Assembly: GCA_001897605.1 (NCBI GenBank)
Contig: MKTL01000001.1
Span: 434,001-498,000, forward strand
Reading direction: 5' to 3'
From: Clostridiales bacterium 38-18
GTDB taxonomy: Bacteria; Bacillota; Clostridia; Peptostreptococcales; Acidaminobacteraceae
DNA length: 64,000 bases
The position numbers were made by a program, and so were the translations under genes. Positions 18,072-26,240 of the stretch are shown piece by piece; positions within the stretch are counted from its first letter, which is position 1; each line of letters opens with the position of its first letter. The notes below the pieces were generated by a model. That model was not told the DNA's origin. It saw only the letters and a list, made by a program, of their open reading frames with translations, and ran no database searches.

Positions 18072-18740
18072 TTACTTGATTTTCCATATTCCGACGTTTG
18101 GAGGCTGAGAGGTGAAATGATAATTCATACCAAATGCAGAAAAAATTAACTCACTTGACCAGAGTGCTATCGACATGCCATATGCCTGAGCCATCTTGGC
18201 GCCATACTTTTCATCTCCTAATATTGGATGCCCAATGTGCGAAAGCTGAGCTCTAATTTGGTGTTTCCTCCCAGTGTGCAATGTCACAAGTAGGTCACAT
18301 AGTGAGCCCTCCGCCAGCTTATAATGATTCTTTAGCTTACAATCTAAAATCGCCAATTTAGTGCCAATAGCGGATGCATCAACAATTTTTGATAAATTGA
18401 CAGACTCATCGTATAGAATTTGGTGGGTCAATCCCTTTATATCTTCTGAGACGTACCCTTCTACTCTTGCTGTGTATCGCTTAATCACACATCTAGATGC
18501 AAATAAATCATTTAAAGTACGTGTCGCATTTTGCGTTTTAGCAAATACCACAAGACCCCCGGTATGGCGATCGAGTCGGTGAATCAATCCTAAATAGGGG
18601 TTTTCAATCCCACAGCCGAATTCCAAGTAGTCCTTGACCTGATCATACAGATTAATACCACCACGCTTATCGCGCTGAGTTGGCAAATTTTGTGGCTTTT
18701 CAACGACGATGATGTGTTTATCTTCAAAAAGGGGTTTCAT
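18072..18740 (-). CDS. RluA-family pseudouridine synthase
   Basis: Converts uridine to pseudouridine in rRNA or tRNA. About 222 aa from ATG 18740, which has AAAGGAG upstream; longer in-frame starts lack an RBS. Catalytic aspartate D57 in the HRLDRHTGGLVVFAKT motif, and the later LHTGRKHQIRAQL and GHPILGDEKYG signatures of the RluA superfamily. No S4 domain is present at the N-terminus, so it is the short RluA/TruC-like type. RNA target cannot be told from sequence. Single gene, divergent from the HEXXH protein gene. Confidence 0.92.
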   Translation of the reverse strand: MKPLFEDKHIIVVEKPQNLPTQRDKRGGINLYDQVKDYLEFGCGIENPYLGLIHRLDRHTGGLVVFAKTQNATRTLNDLFASRCVIKRYTARVEGYVSEDIKGLTHQILYDESVNLSKIVDASAIGTKLAILDCKLKNHYKLAEGSLCDLLVTLHTGRKHQIRAQLSHIGHPILGDEKYGAKMAQAYGMSIALWSSELIFSAFGMNYHFTSQPPNVGIWKIK

Positions 18741-18858
18741 AAAGGCTCCTTTTCCGGTTAACATAATGATAATTAAGAGTGCCATTGGGTATATATTAAT
18801 ATTGATAATATCACGAAATAATAGGATAAGACAAGGCTAAAGTGAAGGGGTTGATTTT

Positions 18859-19407
18859 ATGACCTTAAATCCTTTGAGTACATCTAATGCTGTACAAATA
18901 AATGGATACAATCAAATAAAACGAAACCCAGTAGATGCTTCGAATCGTTCAAGCAACCCTACCGCTAGGATTGTCAACTATGTGTCGCCTGAAAACAGAA
19001 TGGATAGACTTATAGAAATCTATGGCGAGAAGACCTTGAAGCAGATGGGGATCATTGAATGCAGCACATGTAGCTCAAGAACCTATGTAGACGGGTCTAA
19101 CGACGCAGGCGTATCCTTTAAAGCACCAACCCATGTTTCACCTGAGGCATCTTTTCAAGCAGTTGCCTCACATGAACAGGAGCATGTTACAAGGGAAAGA
19201 GCAAGTGCTGATGCCAATGATGCAACCGTGGTCAGGCAAAGTGTACAGATTTTTACAAGCGTTTGCCCAGAATGCGGGCGAAGATACGCTGCTGGAGGGG
19301 TAACAAAAACCACCACGGTGAGTGGTGGTCAGGAAAACAAATACAATAAAGATTCGAACAAATTAGGTAAAGCAAATTCTGGTAGTTTGATGGATGCATT
19401 AATTTAA
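18859..19407 (+). CDS. Small HEXXH protein, SprA-related-like
   Basis: 182 aa, not assigned to a clear function. Visible features: a low-complexity polar N-terminus (1-45), Cys pair C68-S-T-C71, the motif H105-E-Q-E-H109 (an HEXXH zinc-metalloprotease-like signature), a second Cys pair C136-P-E-C139, and a Gly/Ser/Lys-rich tail. The segment around HEQEH followed by a Gly-rich stretch recalls the SprA-related family (PF12118), whose activity is unknown. No signal peptide or membrane helix. Two CxxC pairs could make a zinc knuckle. It is transcribed alone; RBS AAGGGG. Real gene by composition and RBS; function open. Confidence 0.75.
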   Translation: MTLNPLSTSNAVQINGYNQIKRNPVDASNRSSNPTARIVNYVSPENRMDRLIEIYGEKTLKQMGIIECSTCSSRTYVDGSNDAGVSFKAPTHVSPEASFQAVASHEQEHVTRERASADANDATVVRQSVQIFTSVCPECGRRYAAGGVTKTTTVSGGQENKYNKDSNKLGKANSGSLMDALI

Positions 19408-19424
19408 TTTTCTCTTGTAGAATA

Positions 19425-20156
19425 CTATAGATTATTTCTAAGCTCTATCATGATATCGGGCATATCAGTTATAATCCCATTGATCCCATATAGAATTAGC
19501 CCCTTTGCAACAGAGGTGTCGTTTATCGTATAGGCGTTAAGTGAAAGCGCATGCTGCTTGATCTCTCTTAACATACGATCGGTTAATGATTGATAGGCTG
19601 GGTGATAAAAGTCAGCATTTAGCCTAGTCGTGTATTCCCACGGTGCAACCATTGCACTTGCAGTTAAAATACCAGTTTGTGCATCAGGATCTAACGCCTT
19701 AATCTTTAACAAAGCATAATGATCAAATGAAGAATAAATCAACTGTGATTTGCTTAAATAGGCATTACAAAGTAGGTGTGTTTTTGCTTCAATTTCTGGG
19801 TAAAAGTCGCTACCAGCTTTAAATTCAACATTTAGACAAATCACTTTTCCAGTTTCATGCTCAAAGGAATTGATTAGTTCAAGTACTTCTTTAAGCGTTG
19901 GTATTTGCTCGTATTGATTTTTAAACTGAACTTTTAGCTGTTTCAATTCATCAAGGGTGTAATCGTAAACATTACCATTTACACCACACATTCTTTCAAG
20001 CGTAAAATCATGAAAAACAATGATCTCACCATCCTTTGAGTAATGAATGTCGAGTTCTAACCCGTCAGCGCCCATTTCAAGCGCTTTACGAAATGAAGTT
20101 AATGTATTTTCAGCATAATAGGCCTTTGCACCTCTGTGTCCAAAAATCTTAGTCAT
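19425..20156 (-). CDS. Glycerophosphodiester phosphodiesterase
   Basis: Hydrolyses glycerophosphodiesters to glycerol-3-phosphate and an alcohol. About 243 aa from ATG 20156, preceded by GGGAGGA; the longer frame lacks an RBS. GDPD hallmarks: GHRGA...AENTLTSF at the start, LELDIHYSKDGEIIVFHD with the metal and catalytic His/Glu/Asp, and a C-terminal NAYTINDTSVAKGLILYGINGIITDMPD region. No signal peptide, so cytoplasmic (UgpQ-like). It lies 66 nt after cobT with its own probable promoter (-35 TTGGTC 20212-20217, 18 bp, -10 TATAAT 20188-20193, minus strand). Confidence 0.93.
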   Translation of the reverse strand: MTKIFGHRGAKAYYAENTLTSFRKALEMGADGLELDIHYSKDGEIIVFHDFTLERMCGVNGNVYDYTLDELKQLKVQFKNQYEQIPTLKEVLELINSFEHETGKVICLNVEFKAGSDFYPEIEAKTHLLCNAYLSKSQLIYSSFDHYALLKIKALDPDAQTGILTASAMVAPWEYTTRLNADFYHPAYQSLTDRMLREIKQHALSLNAYTINDTSVAKGLILYGINGIITDMPDIMIELRNNL

Positions 20157-20187
20157 ATGATTCCTCCCAATAAAACATCTTAATTTT

Positions 20188-20217
20188 ATTATAATATGAA
20201 TCAAACAAAATGACCAA
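20188..20217 (-). promoter_or_regulatory. Probable promoter of the GDPD gene
   Basis: On the minus strand TTGGTC, 18-bp spacer, TATAAT, ending about 30 nt before ATG 20156. Confidence 0.55.
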
Positions 20218-20222
20218 TTAGT

Positions 20223-21278
20223 TTATACTATCGCAATGCCAGCTTCCTCAAAAGTGATCATATCCCGATTCATTGCACACGCAGCTTCAAGCAGACCAAA
20301 TGCTAGAACTGCCCCGCTACCTTCACCAAGTCGCATATTCATGTGAAGATAAGGCTTGAGTCCAAGAAGCTCAGTTGCCAAGCTCGCACTTTTTTCTTCA
20401 GATGCATGTGAAGCAAAAAGATAGGAAGTGACTTCTGGATTTATTTTTTTTGCTATTAAGGCTGATACACTGGAAATATAACCATCTACAACAACAGGAA
20501 TGCGATGGATCGCACCTCCTAGCATGATCCCTGTCATACCTGCAATATCATACCCACCTAGTGCGGCCAATAATTCAATAGGGTTTTCAAGCTGATCCTT
20601 TGATTTGGATTCGATGGCACGTCTAATTACAGCGGCTTTATGTGACAGCTTCTGAACTGGAAAATTTGCTCCTATCCCAGTGATTTCTTCAGGGGACTTA
20701 CCGCTTAAAACGGATAAGATAGCAGTCGAGGGTGTCGTATTGCCTATGCCCATTTCACCGGTTGCAATGAGATTATGGCCATCTGCCTTTGCAACGCCTA
20801 CCATATCAATTCCAGTTTGAATTGCTTCTAAAGCTTGCTCAAGGGTCATTGCATTTGTTTTAGCAATATTATTAGAGCCGTTTGCAATTCTTTTGTCAAT
20901 AAGTGAAGGGTGTTTTTCATGAAAATTGATTCCGATATCTACTGTATAGACAGATGTGCTCGTATGCTTTGCCAAAGCGCCTACTCCAGATACACCCTTT
21001 GCAATGTTCAGTGATTGAACCCAAGTGACAATCGGTGGAGCAGAAGCAATATCCTCCTCGCAGACACCATGATCTGCGCACATTACAATGACGGCTTTCT
21101 TTTCGATTGTTGGCTTTTCGGTCTGATAGATTCCCGATAATTGAACTGCAATTTCCTCTAGAGCACCTAGTGAGCCTTGTGGTTTAACTAGCTGATCGAC
21201 ACGTTGACGCGTTGCGGTCATTTTTTCCATACAGAGGGGTTGGATTTTTTGACTTAATTCGTTTGTAAAAGCTTTCAT
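20223..21278 (-). CDS. cobT: Nicotinate-nucleotide:dimethylbenzimidazole phosphoribosyltransferase
   Basis: Activates 5,6-dimethylbenzimidazole or another lower-ligand base to its alpha-ribazole phosphate for the cobalamin nucleotide loop. About 351 aa from ATG 21278 (GGAGG upstream), the usual length. Signatures include VDQLVKPQGSLGALEEIA, VIMCADHGVCEEDIA, GEMGIGNTT and the C-terminal LGEGSGAVLA with the catalytic Glu. A cobalamin riboswitch lies in its leader, which fits. It is the only cobalamin-synthesis gene in the window, so it may serve salvage or remodelling of corrinoids. Confidence 0.95.
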   Translation of the reverse strand: MKAFTNELSQKIQPLCMEKMTATRQRVDQLVKPQGSLGALEEIAVQLSGIYQTEKPTIEKKAVIVMCADHGVCEEDIASAPPIVTWVQSLNIAKGVSGVGALAKHTSTSVYTVDIGINFHEKHPSLIDKRIANGSNNIAKTNAMTLEQALEAIQTGIDMVGVAKADGHNLIATGEMGIGNTTPSTAILSVLSGKSPEEITGIGANFPVQKLSHKAAVIRRAIESKSKDQLENPIELLAALGGYDIAGMTGIMLGGAIHRIPVVVDGYISSVSALIAKKINPEVTSYLFASHASEEKSASLATELLGLKPYLHMNMRLGEGSGAVLAFGLLEAACAMNRDMITFEEAGIAIV

Positions 21279-21338
21279 AATTGGCCTCCAAAAATATTTT
21301 TTAGGGGGCAATAAAGTGAGTCTGAACTGAATTCAAAA

Positions 21339-21420
21339 GAAAAAAAGCTCATTACCTCAATGTAAGCTTATCCATATGAATAAACTTATCCCTTGGGTAA
21401 TGAACTTTACCGTCGTCCAT
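21339..21420 (-). terminator. Riboswitch-controlled terminator before cobT
   Basis: On the minus strand GTTCATTACC pairs with GGTAATGAGC around an inner hairpin (AAGTTTAT/GATAAGCTT) and is followed by TTTTTTTC. It sits between the cobalamin aptamer and cobT, as expected for a transcription-terminating switch. Confidence 0.8.
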
Positions 21421-21424
21421 TGAT

Positions 21425-21576
21425 TCAATTACAGGCAGGTCTCCTGGCTCAACATCAACGCTGATCGCGCCTTCCCAGTTTCCCAGTGGCATATGCGTTC
21501 GCTCCGTCTTACAGTGATGGGTTCGCTTAGGATTTTCACCTAATTCCCTATTCTCCAATTTATCGGCACCTATAAC
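21425..21576 (-). ncRNA. Cobalamin riboswitch aptamer
   Basis: On the minus strand, read 5' to 3': AGGTGCC, AGGGAAnnnGGTGAAAATCC, a CACTGTAAGACGGAGCG segment, the B12-box core GCCACTGGGAAACTGGGAAGG, and GAGCCAGGAGACCTGCC at the 3' end. These are the conserved landmarks of the cobalamin (adenosylcobalamin) riboswitch. Its 5' end matches the start predicted from the promoter at 21583-21611. It should turn cobT off when B12 is plentiful. Confidence 0.93.
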
Positions 21577-21582
21577 AGTTTC

Positions 21583-21611
21583 ATTCTAGCTTAGATTAAG
21601 GCACAAGTCAA
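21583..21611 (-). promoter_or_regulatory. Promoter of riboswitch-cobT transcript
   Basis: Minus strand TTGACT (21606-21611), 17-bp spacer, TAGAAT (21583-21588); predicted start about 21576, at the 5' edge of the riboswitch. Confidence 0.75.
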
Positions 21612-21643
21612 TTTATAAAATTATTTTAATGCTTATTAAAAAA

Positions 21644-21671
21644 TTGCATAAGTGTGATTTCATGTTATAAT
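21644..21671 (+). promoter_or_regulatory. Promoter of the aminotransferase gene
   Basis: TTGCAT (21644-21649), 16-bp spacer, TATAAT (21666-21671) with an extended -10 TG at 21663-21664. Confidence 0.75.
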
Positions 21672-21703
21672 AGTATAGGAAAATAGATAAGGAGGCATTA
21701 ATC

Positions 21704-22897
21704 ATGATTTCAAAAGAGGTACGCGAGAACTTACAAAATGCGTCTTGGATTAGAAGAATGTTTGTTGAGGGGAGCAAACTCAAGGCGCAATTTGGTGAAG
21801 ACAACGTCTATGACTATAGCTTAGGTAATCCCTATTTTGAACCCCCTAAATCAGTTACTGATAAGTTGAAGCATGTTGTAAATGAAAGTACACCTGGTGC
21901 TCATCGATATATGGATAATGCAGGTTTTCCAGAGGTTAGACAAAAGGTAGCAGATGCGATTAACAGAGATATCGTTAAGCCAATTGCAAAGGAGCATGTC
22001 CTTATGACAGTCGGCGCAGCTGGTGGGATCAATGTTCTTCTTCGTACCGCTCTAGATGCTGGAGATGAAGTGATCATCTTTGCACCTTATTTTGCTGAAT
22101 ATATTTTTTATATTAATAATCATAATGGCGTTCCCGTAATTTTAAAAACAGATGAAAAAACCTTTGAACCAGATTTGGATGCGTTTAAGGCAGTTATCAC
22201 TGAGAAAACACGTGCAGTTATTATTAATTCACCAAATAATCCGACTGGCGTCATCTATTCAGAAGAAGCACTTAAAGGGATTGGTCGTGTATTAATAGAG
22301 GCTGAAGAAAAATTTGGTAGAGAAATTTACTTGATTTCAGATGAACCCTATAAAGCGCTTGTGTACGACGGCGCTGTAGTACCAAATATTCACAACTACT
22401 TTAGACATTCTGTAATGGTGAATTCATATTCAAAATCACTCGGACTTGCTGGTGAAAGAATCGGTTATATTGCAATTAATAGCCAATTTGAAGACGTGGA
22501 GCTATTTATGAGTGGGTTAGCATTCTGTAATAGAACCCTTGGCTTCGTAAATGCGCCAGCTTTATGGCAGAAGGTAATATCTGATTCACTTGAGGAAACG
22601 GTTGATATCTCCCAATATCAAGTTAGAAGGGATTTGCTGTTAAACAAGCTCAGAGCGCTTGGCTTTGAAATGGTAGAACCGAAGGGAGCGTTTTATCTTT
22701 TCCCTAAAGCACTTGAAGAAGACGATGTCGCTTTTGTTATGGAAGCGAAAAAGTTCAACCTATTACTTGTACCTGGGAGTGGTTTTGGCTATCCAGGCTA
22801 CTTTAGAATTTCTTATTGCGTTGATTTGGCTATGATTGAAAGATCACTACCAGCCTTCGAGAAACTGGTTGAGCATTATAAAAATCTAAAAAAATAA
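21704..22897 (+). CDS. Class I PLP aminotransferase (aspartate aminotransferase-like)
   Basis: 397 aa, fold type I aminotransferase. VITLNSPNNPTGVIY-like region (here INSPNNPTGVIYSEEAL), ISDEPYKALVYDG, the PLP lysine K244 in SYSKSLGLAGERIGY and the C-terminal Arg in YFRISYCVD that binds substrate carboxylate. Members of this group (AspB-like) act on aspartate or other amino acids; the exact substrate cannot be fixed. Single gene with a strong extended -10 promoter and GGAGG before ATG 21704. It ends at a bidirectional terminator. Confidence 0.9.
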   Translation: MISKEVRENLQNASWIRRMFVEGSKLKAQFGEDNVYDYSLGNPYFEPPKSVTDKLKHVVNESTPGAHRYMDNAGFPEVRQKVADAINRDIVKPIAKEHVLMTVGAAGGINVLLRTALDAGDEVIIFAPYFAEYIFYINNHNGVPVILKTDEKTFEPDLDAFKAVITEKTRAVIINSPNNPTGVIYSEEALKGIGRVLIEAEEKFGREIYLISDEPYKALVYDGAVVPNIHNYFRHSVMVNSYSKSLGLAGERIGYIAINSQFEDVELFMSGLAFCNRTLGFVNAPALWQKVISDSLEETVDISQYQVRRDLLLNKLRALGFEMVEPKGAFYLFPKALEEDDVAFVMEAKKFNLLLVPGSGFGYPGYFRISYCVDLAMIERSLPAFEKLVEHYKNLKK

Positions 22898-22955
22898 TTA
22901 GTTTCCCAACTAATAGAGCATAAATCTGTCTATAGTTAGGTGTAATAAATAAAAT

Positions 22956-23000
22956 AGACCTGTCGATCCTTGTAAAATTCAAGGGTTGACAGGTCTTTAT
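22956..23000. terminator. Bidirectional terminator between convergent genes
   Basis: 17-bp stem 22956-22972 with 22980-22996 (two mismatched positions), 7-nt loop, T-rich downstream on both strands (TTTATTAT on plus, ATTTTATTT on minus). Confidence 0.85.
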
Positions 23001-23019
23001 TATGTTTATCTAAAATCGG

Positions 23020-24624
23020 CTAGAGCGTTTTCCTTTTGGGAACAAAGAGTGTAATTGAGGTCCCTTTACCTACCTCACTTTCTATTCTCATGTGTCCGCC
23101 ATGTGCCTTGATTAAAGCATCAACGATACTAAGGCCAAGCCCAGAGCCGCCGGTTCTGCGATTGCGGTCCTCATTTAAGCGATAGAAACGATTGGTCAAA
23201 TTTGGGATGCTTTCCTTAGCGATGCCTCTTCCTTGATCGATCAAAGAAAGTGCAATATATTGATTTCTTTGTTCGGATTTAAAGGTTATGGTCGTATCTT
23301 CAAGAGAATATTTTACAGCATTTTCAACCAATGCTCTAAAAATTTGTGTCATAATTTCAAGATCAATATAAAGCAGACCGTCAAAATTAAGCTCAGTTTT
23401 AAAGTGATAGAGGGGATATAGCCTCACACATTCCTCTAATCCTTTTTTGAAAAATTCAGATACGGCAATCTCCTCATAGGTTACTTTTATTCTATTATTT
23501 TCGAGTCTTGCAAGGGTTAGAAGCTTTTCAACCATATTCTTCATATGTGTTGCTTCAAGCTCAATAGCATCAAGCGATTCCTTTAGCAATGCTTCGTTTC
23601 CGGTTCCCATAGTCTTGAGTAAGTCTATGTAGCCGAGAACGATGGTAAGTGGTATTCGCAATTCATGAGAAGCATCTGAAACAAATCTTTTTTGGTTTTC
23701 AAAAGAGCCTTCTAAATTTTCAAGCATGGTGTTTAGACTTTTGATAAGTGTATCAATCTCATCATGGCTTTCTGTTGGTGGAATTCTATAGTTGAGAATT
23801 TTGTTATCCACACCCTGAGCAATCTTAGAAAGATCCACCAGCGGTTTTAAAGCCTTTCGCGTAAAGAATTTTGCAAAAATGGATAAAAATAAGATTCCGA
23901 TGATGGCTGAAACTAGAAGTGCCGAATTTAAGCTGAGTAAAAAATCTTGATCTAAATCGGGATAGATAAAAACTGAGGCGAGTAGACTATAGTCATCACC
24001 TATGTCTATTCGAACGACGGTATACATTACCTCAAAGCCCATAATGCTTGATTCAGAGATAAACGGAGCTTCACCTCTAGTTGGTACCAAAAGTGAAACA
24101 TCCTTATACTTGATGGTCTCACTTGCATTTAGTTTCTTGAAGAGCTCAAAAGTTAGTATTTCCTTGCCCTGTAATATGTCTTTATTAAATGTGACGTTAA
24201 AATTAACGGTATTAGGATTTATTTTAAACTGATCAAGTATTAATAGATCATAAACATCCTTGTTAAGTGGATAAGAGGTTTTACCGTTGGTATCAAAGAG
24301 TGTGACGAGTGTTTTATAGTTGTCGAAGATATAATAGTCTTCCAGCAACCTAAAAATATGTGGGATTCTATTGTCAGGAGACATCGCAGAAAGCGTGTCT
24401 TTTTCCGAATACAAAAGCTCTTGAATTTTAAGCTGGGTGGTCTGTAAATCCTCTCTATTTTTGAAATACAAAAACTGATTGGTTAAGAGTGTTACAAAGT
24501 ACATGGATATGGAGATGAGAATAGTAAATAGAACCACGTTTGAAAGCGTGATTCTAGTAGAGAGCTTAATTCGCCTAATTCTATTTTTTAGCTGCTTTTG
24601 CTTTTCATCGAACAACGTAGCCAC
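23020..24624 (-). CDS. Membrane sensor histidine kinase (OmpR-system partner)
   Basis: 534 aa. Membrane helix at about 27-50, extracytoplasmic region to about 225, second helix about 230-250 (ALLVSAIIGILFLSIFA), HAMP, HisKA with acceptor H320 (SDASHELRIPLTIV) and HATPase_c (N box ALVENAVKYS, G boxes DQGRGI and GGSGLGLSI). Starts at a GTG inside the upstream regulator gene, a 20-nt overlap, so the pair is co-translated. Resembles CssS/ArlS-like kinases by layout. Signal is unknown; no obvious target operon is adjacent except perhaps the ECF component upstream, which is a separate unit. Confidence 0.92.
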   Translation of the reverse strand: MATLFDEKQKQLKNRIRRIKLSTRITLSNVVLFTILISISMYFVTLLTNQFLYFKNREDLQTTQLKIQELLYSEKDTLSAMSPDNRIPHIFRLLEDYYIFDNYKTLVTLFDTNGKTSYPLNKDVYDLLILDQFKINPNTVNFNVTFNKDILQGKEILTFELFKKLNASETIKYKDVSLLVPTRGEAPFISESSIMGFEVMYTVVRIDIGDDYSLLASVFIYPDLDQDFLLSLNSALLVSAIIGILFLSIFAKFFTRKALKPLVDLSKIAQGVDNKILNYRIPPTESHDEIDTLIKSLNTMLENLEGSFENQKRFVSDASHELRIPLTIVLGYIDLLKTMGTGNEALLKESLDAIELEATHMKNMVEKLLTLARLENNRIKVTYEEIAVSEFFKKGLEECVRLYPLYHFKTELNFDGLLYIDLEIMTQIFRALVENAVKYSLEDTTITFKSEQRNQYIALSLIDQGRGIAKESIPNLTNRFYRLNEDRNRRTGGSGLGLSIVDALIKAHGGHMRIESEVGKGTSITLFVPKRKTL

Positions 24625-25279
24625 GACCCCTTATGGTTTGTATCAGTTTTCGTTCGAAATCACGATCGATCTTATCTCTAAGGTACTTAATATAAACATC
24701 GACGATGTTTAAGCTGCCATAATAATCATAGCCCCAAACCTTATTTAATATTTGCTCACGCGTTAATACGATTCCTTTATTGATGATCAAGTGCTTCAAT
24801 AAATCAAACTCTGTCTTCGAAAGCTCAACGAGCTTTCCTGAACGAGTTACTTCAAAAGTGACCGAGTTGATAAGTAAATCCTCGAACATCATGATATCAG
24901 AGTTTGGTGTTGTAGTTGCCTTTTTTCTTATGTTAGCCCGAATGCGCGCAAGTAACTCCTCAAAAACAAAGGGCTTTGTAACATAGTCATCTGCACCGGA
25001 ATCTAGACCACTGATAACATCGTTGATGTCATCCTTAGCTGTAAGCATAATGATTTTCATATCAGGATTAATTCTCTTGATTGCATTACAAGCTGTAATA
25101 CCATCGGTTTTGGGCATCATGATGTCCATGAGGATTAAATCATAATGATTGAGTCTAACCTTGTCAAGAGCTTCAGAGCCATCATAGGCGAAGTCAGTAT
25201 CGTAGCCAGCATATTTCAATTGCAGATCGATTATTCTAGAGATCTTAAGTTCATCTTCTACAATTAGTATTTTATCCAT
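24605..25279 (-). CDS. OmpR/PhoB-family response regulator
   Basis: About 224 aa from ATG 25279 (AAGGAG upstream). Receiver domain with the acidic pocket EDE, acceptor Asp in DLILMDIMMPKTDG and conserved Lys in YVTKPF; winged-helix domain ending in VYIKYLRDKIDRDFERKLIQTIRGRGYVVR, typical for OmpR-type DNA binders. Overlaps the cognate kinase gene by 20 nt. Target genes are not evident. Confidence 0.94.
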   Translation of the reverse strand: MDKILIVEDELKISRIIDLQLKYAGYDTDFAYDGSEALDKVRLNHYDLILMDIMMPKTDGITACNAIKRINPDMKIIMLTAKDDINDVISGLDSGADDYVTKPFVFEELLARIRANIRKKATTTPNSDIMMFEDLLINSVTFEVTRSGKLVELSKTEFDLLKHLIINKGIVLTREQILNKVWGYDYYGSLNIVDVYIKYLRDKIDRDFERKLIQTIRGRGYVVR

Positions 25280-25386
25280 GTGTCTCTCCTTTTTGTTCAT
25301 GTCTTAAATATAACAAAATTCGGCAAATCATACAACCGTATGGTGTGCCGAATTTTCATTAAGGATCAAATTATAGCTAAGCTGAA

Positions 25387-26130
25387 CTATTTGAAAAGGG
25401 TTTCGTGCTTGATATTGGCTTTTTCAAGTGCAGCGATGACTAAGAATGCAAGTACAGCACCAACTGAAAATTGAATGATGTTCCATGGAATACTAAAGAT
25501 AGGTGCAAGGAAGGACCCATACATTATTGCTGAAGCCAAATAATAACCTAGTACCATCCAAATTCCTGATAGAATCATCCCTATCAGCTGGTTCATCGTT
25601 ACATGGTACTTATTTTTTATTAGAGTAAGTCCACCTGCTAAAACTGGAAAGGCAATGAGTACACCGATGAGCTGTAATTTGATATTTCGAATTGCATTTG
25701 CAGCGCTTTCAAGTGTAGTCAGCTCTTCAACATGGCTGGCAACTGTTTCAGCTGAGGTTCCAAAAAGTGTGTATATGAAACTAGAAAGAGCAGCAATCCA
25801 GATAATGATAACGACACTAGTAATGGTTTTTGTTCCTTTTTTTGAGACTGCAAAGTATCCTATCATCATCCCCATTAAGGTTTTAATGATTAAGGTTGGT
25901 AAAACCCAATGTGCATAGCCTCCTAGCAAATCAGCTAGTGCAGAGCCTACCCCAGCAGCAAAACCACCGTATAAAGGACCAAGCAATATCCCTGATATAA
26001 AAATACACATGTCTCCCGCGTGGATGTAGCCATTTGTAAATGGGATAGGGATCTTGATTATAGAAGTTGTGATAAAAACAAATGCAGTCATAAGTGCGGT
26101 ATAAATGAGCACCCTTAAATTTCTGTTCAT
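25387..26130 (-). CDS. ECF transporter S component, vitamin B6-type candidate
   Basis: Substrate-binding membrane subunit of an energy-coupling-factor transporter, 247 aa, six or more hydrophobic segments. It belongs to the PF07155 group: YIHAGDMCIFISGILLGPLYGGFAAGVGSALADLLGGYAHW is the characteristic membrane core. The T and A subunits must be encoded elsewhere (group II ECF). It is divergent from a MocR/PdxR-like regulator, which suggests pyridoxine/pyridoxal as the substrate (PdxU2-like), though thiamin precursors or others are possible. Start ATG 26130 has GGAGGG upstream. Confidence 0.8.
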   Translation of the reverse strand: MNRNLRVLIYTALMTAFVFITTSIIKIPIPFTNGYIHAGDMCIFISGILLGPLYGGFAAGVGSALADLLGGYAHWVLPTLIIKTLMGMMIGYFAVSKKGTKTITSVVIIIWIAALSSFIYTLFGTSAETVASHVEELTTLESAANAIRNIKLQLIGVLIAFPVLAGGLTLIKNKYHVTMNQLIGMILSGIWMVLGYYLASAIMYGSFLAPIFSIPWNIIQFSVGAVLAFLVIAALEKANIKHETLFK

Positions 26131-26240
26131 AAACCCTCCAACCTAAAGTTATAGCTTGCTTTCATTAATATGATAATATATAATTGGGATTATCGATAGA
26201 TGCAGAAAATCATAAATTAATAAGGTCAGATGGAGGCAAT

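Noticed and set aside
21352-21558. 68-residue reading frame on the minus strand
   Set aside because: It lies wholly over the cobalamin riboswitch and its expression platform; the conserved RNA explains the sequence.
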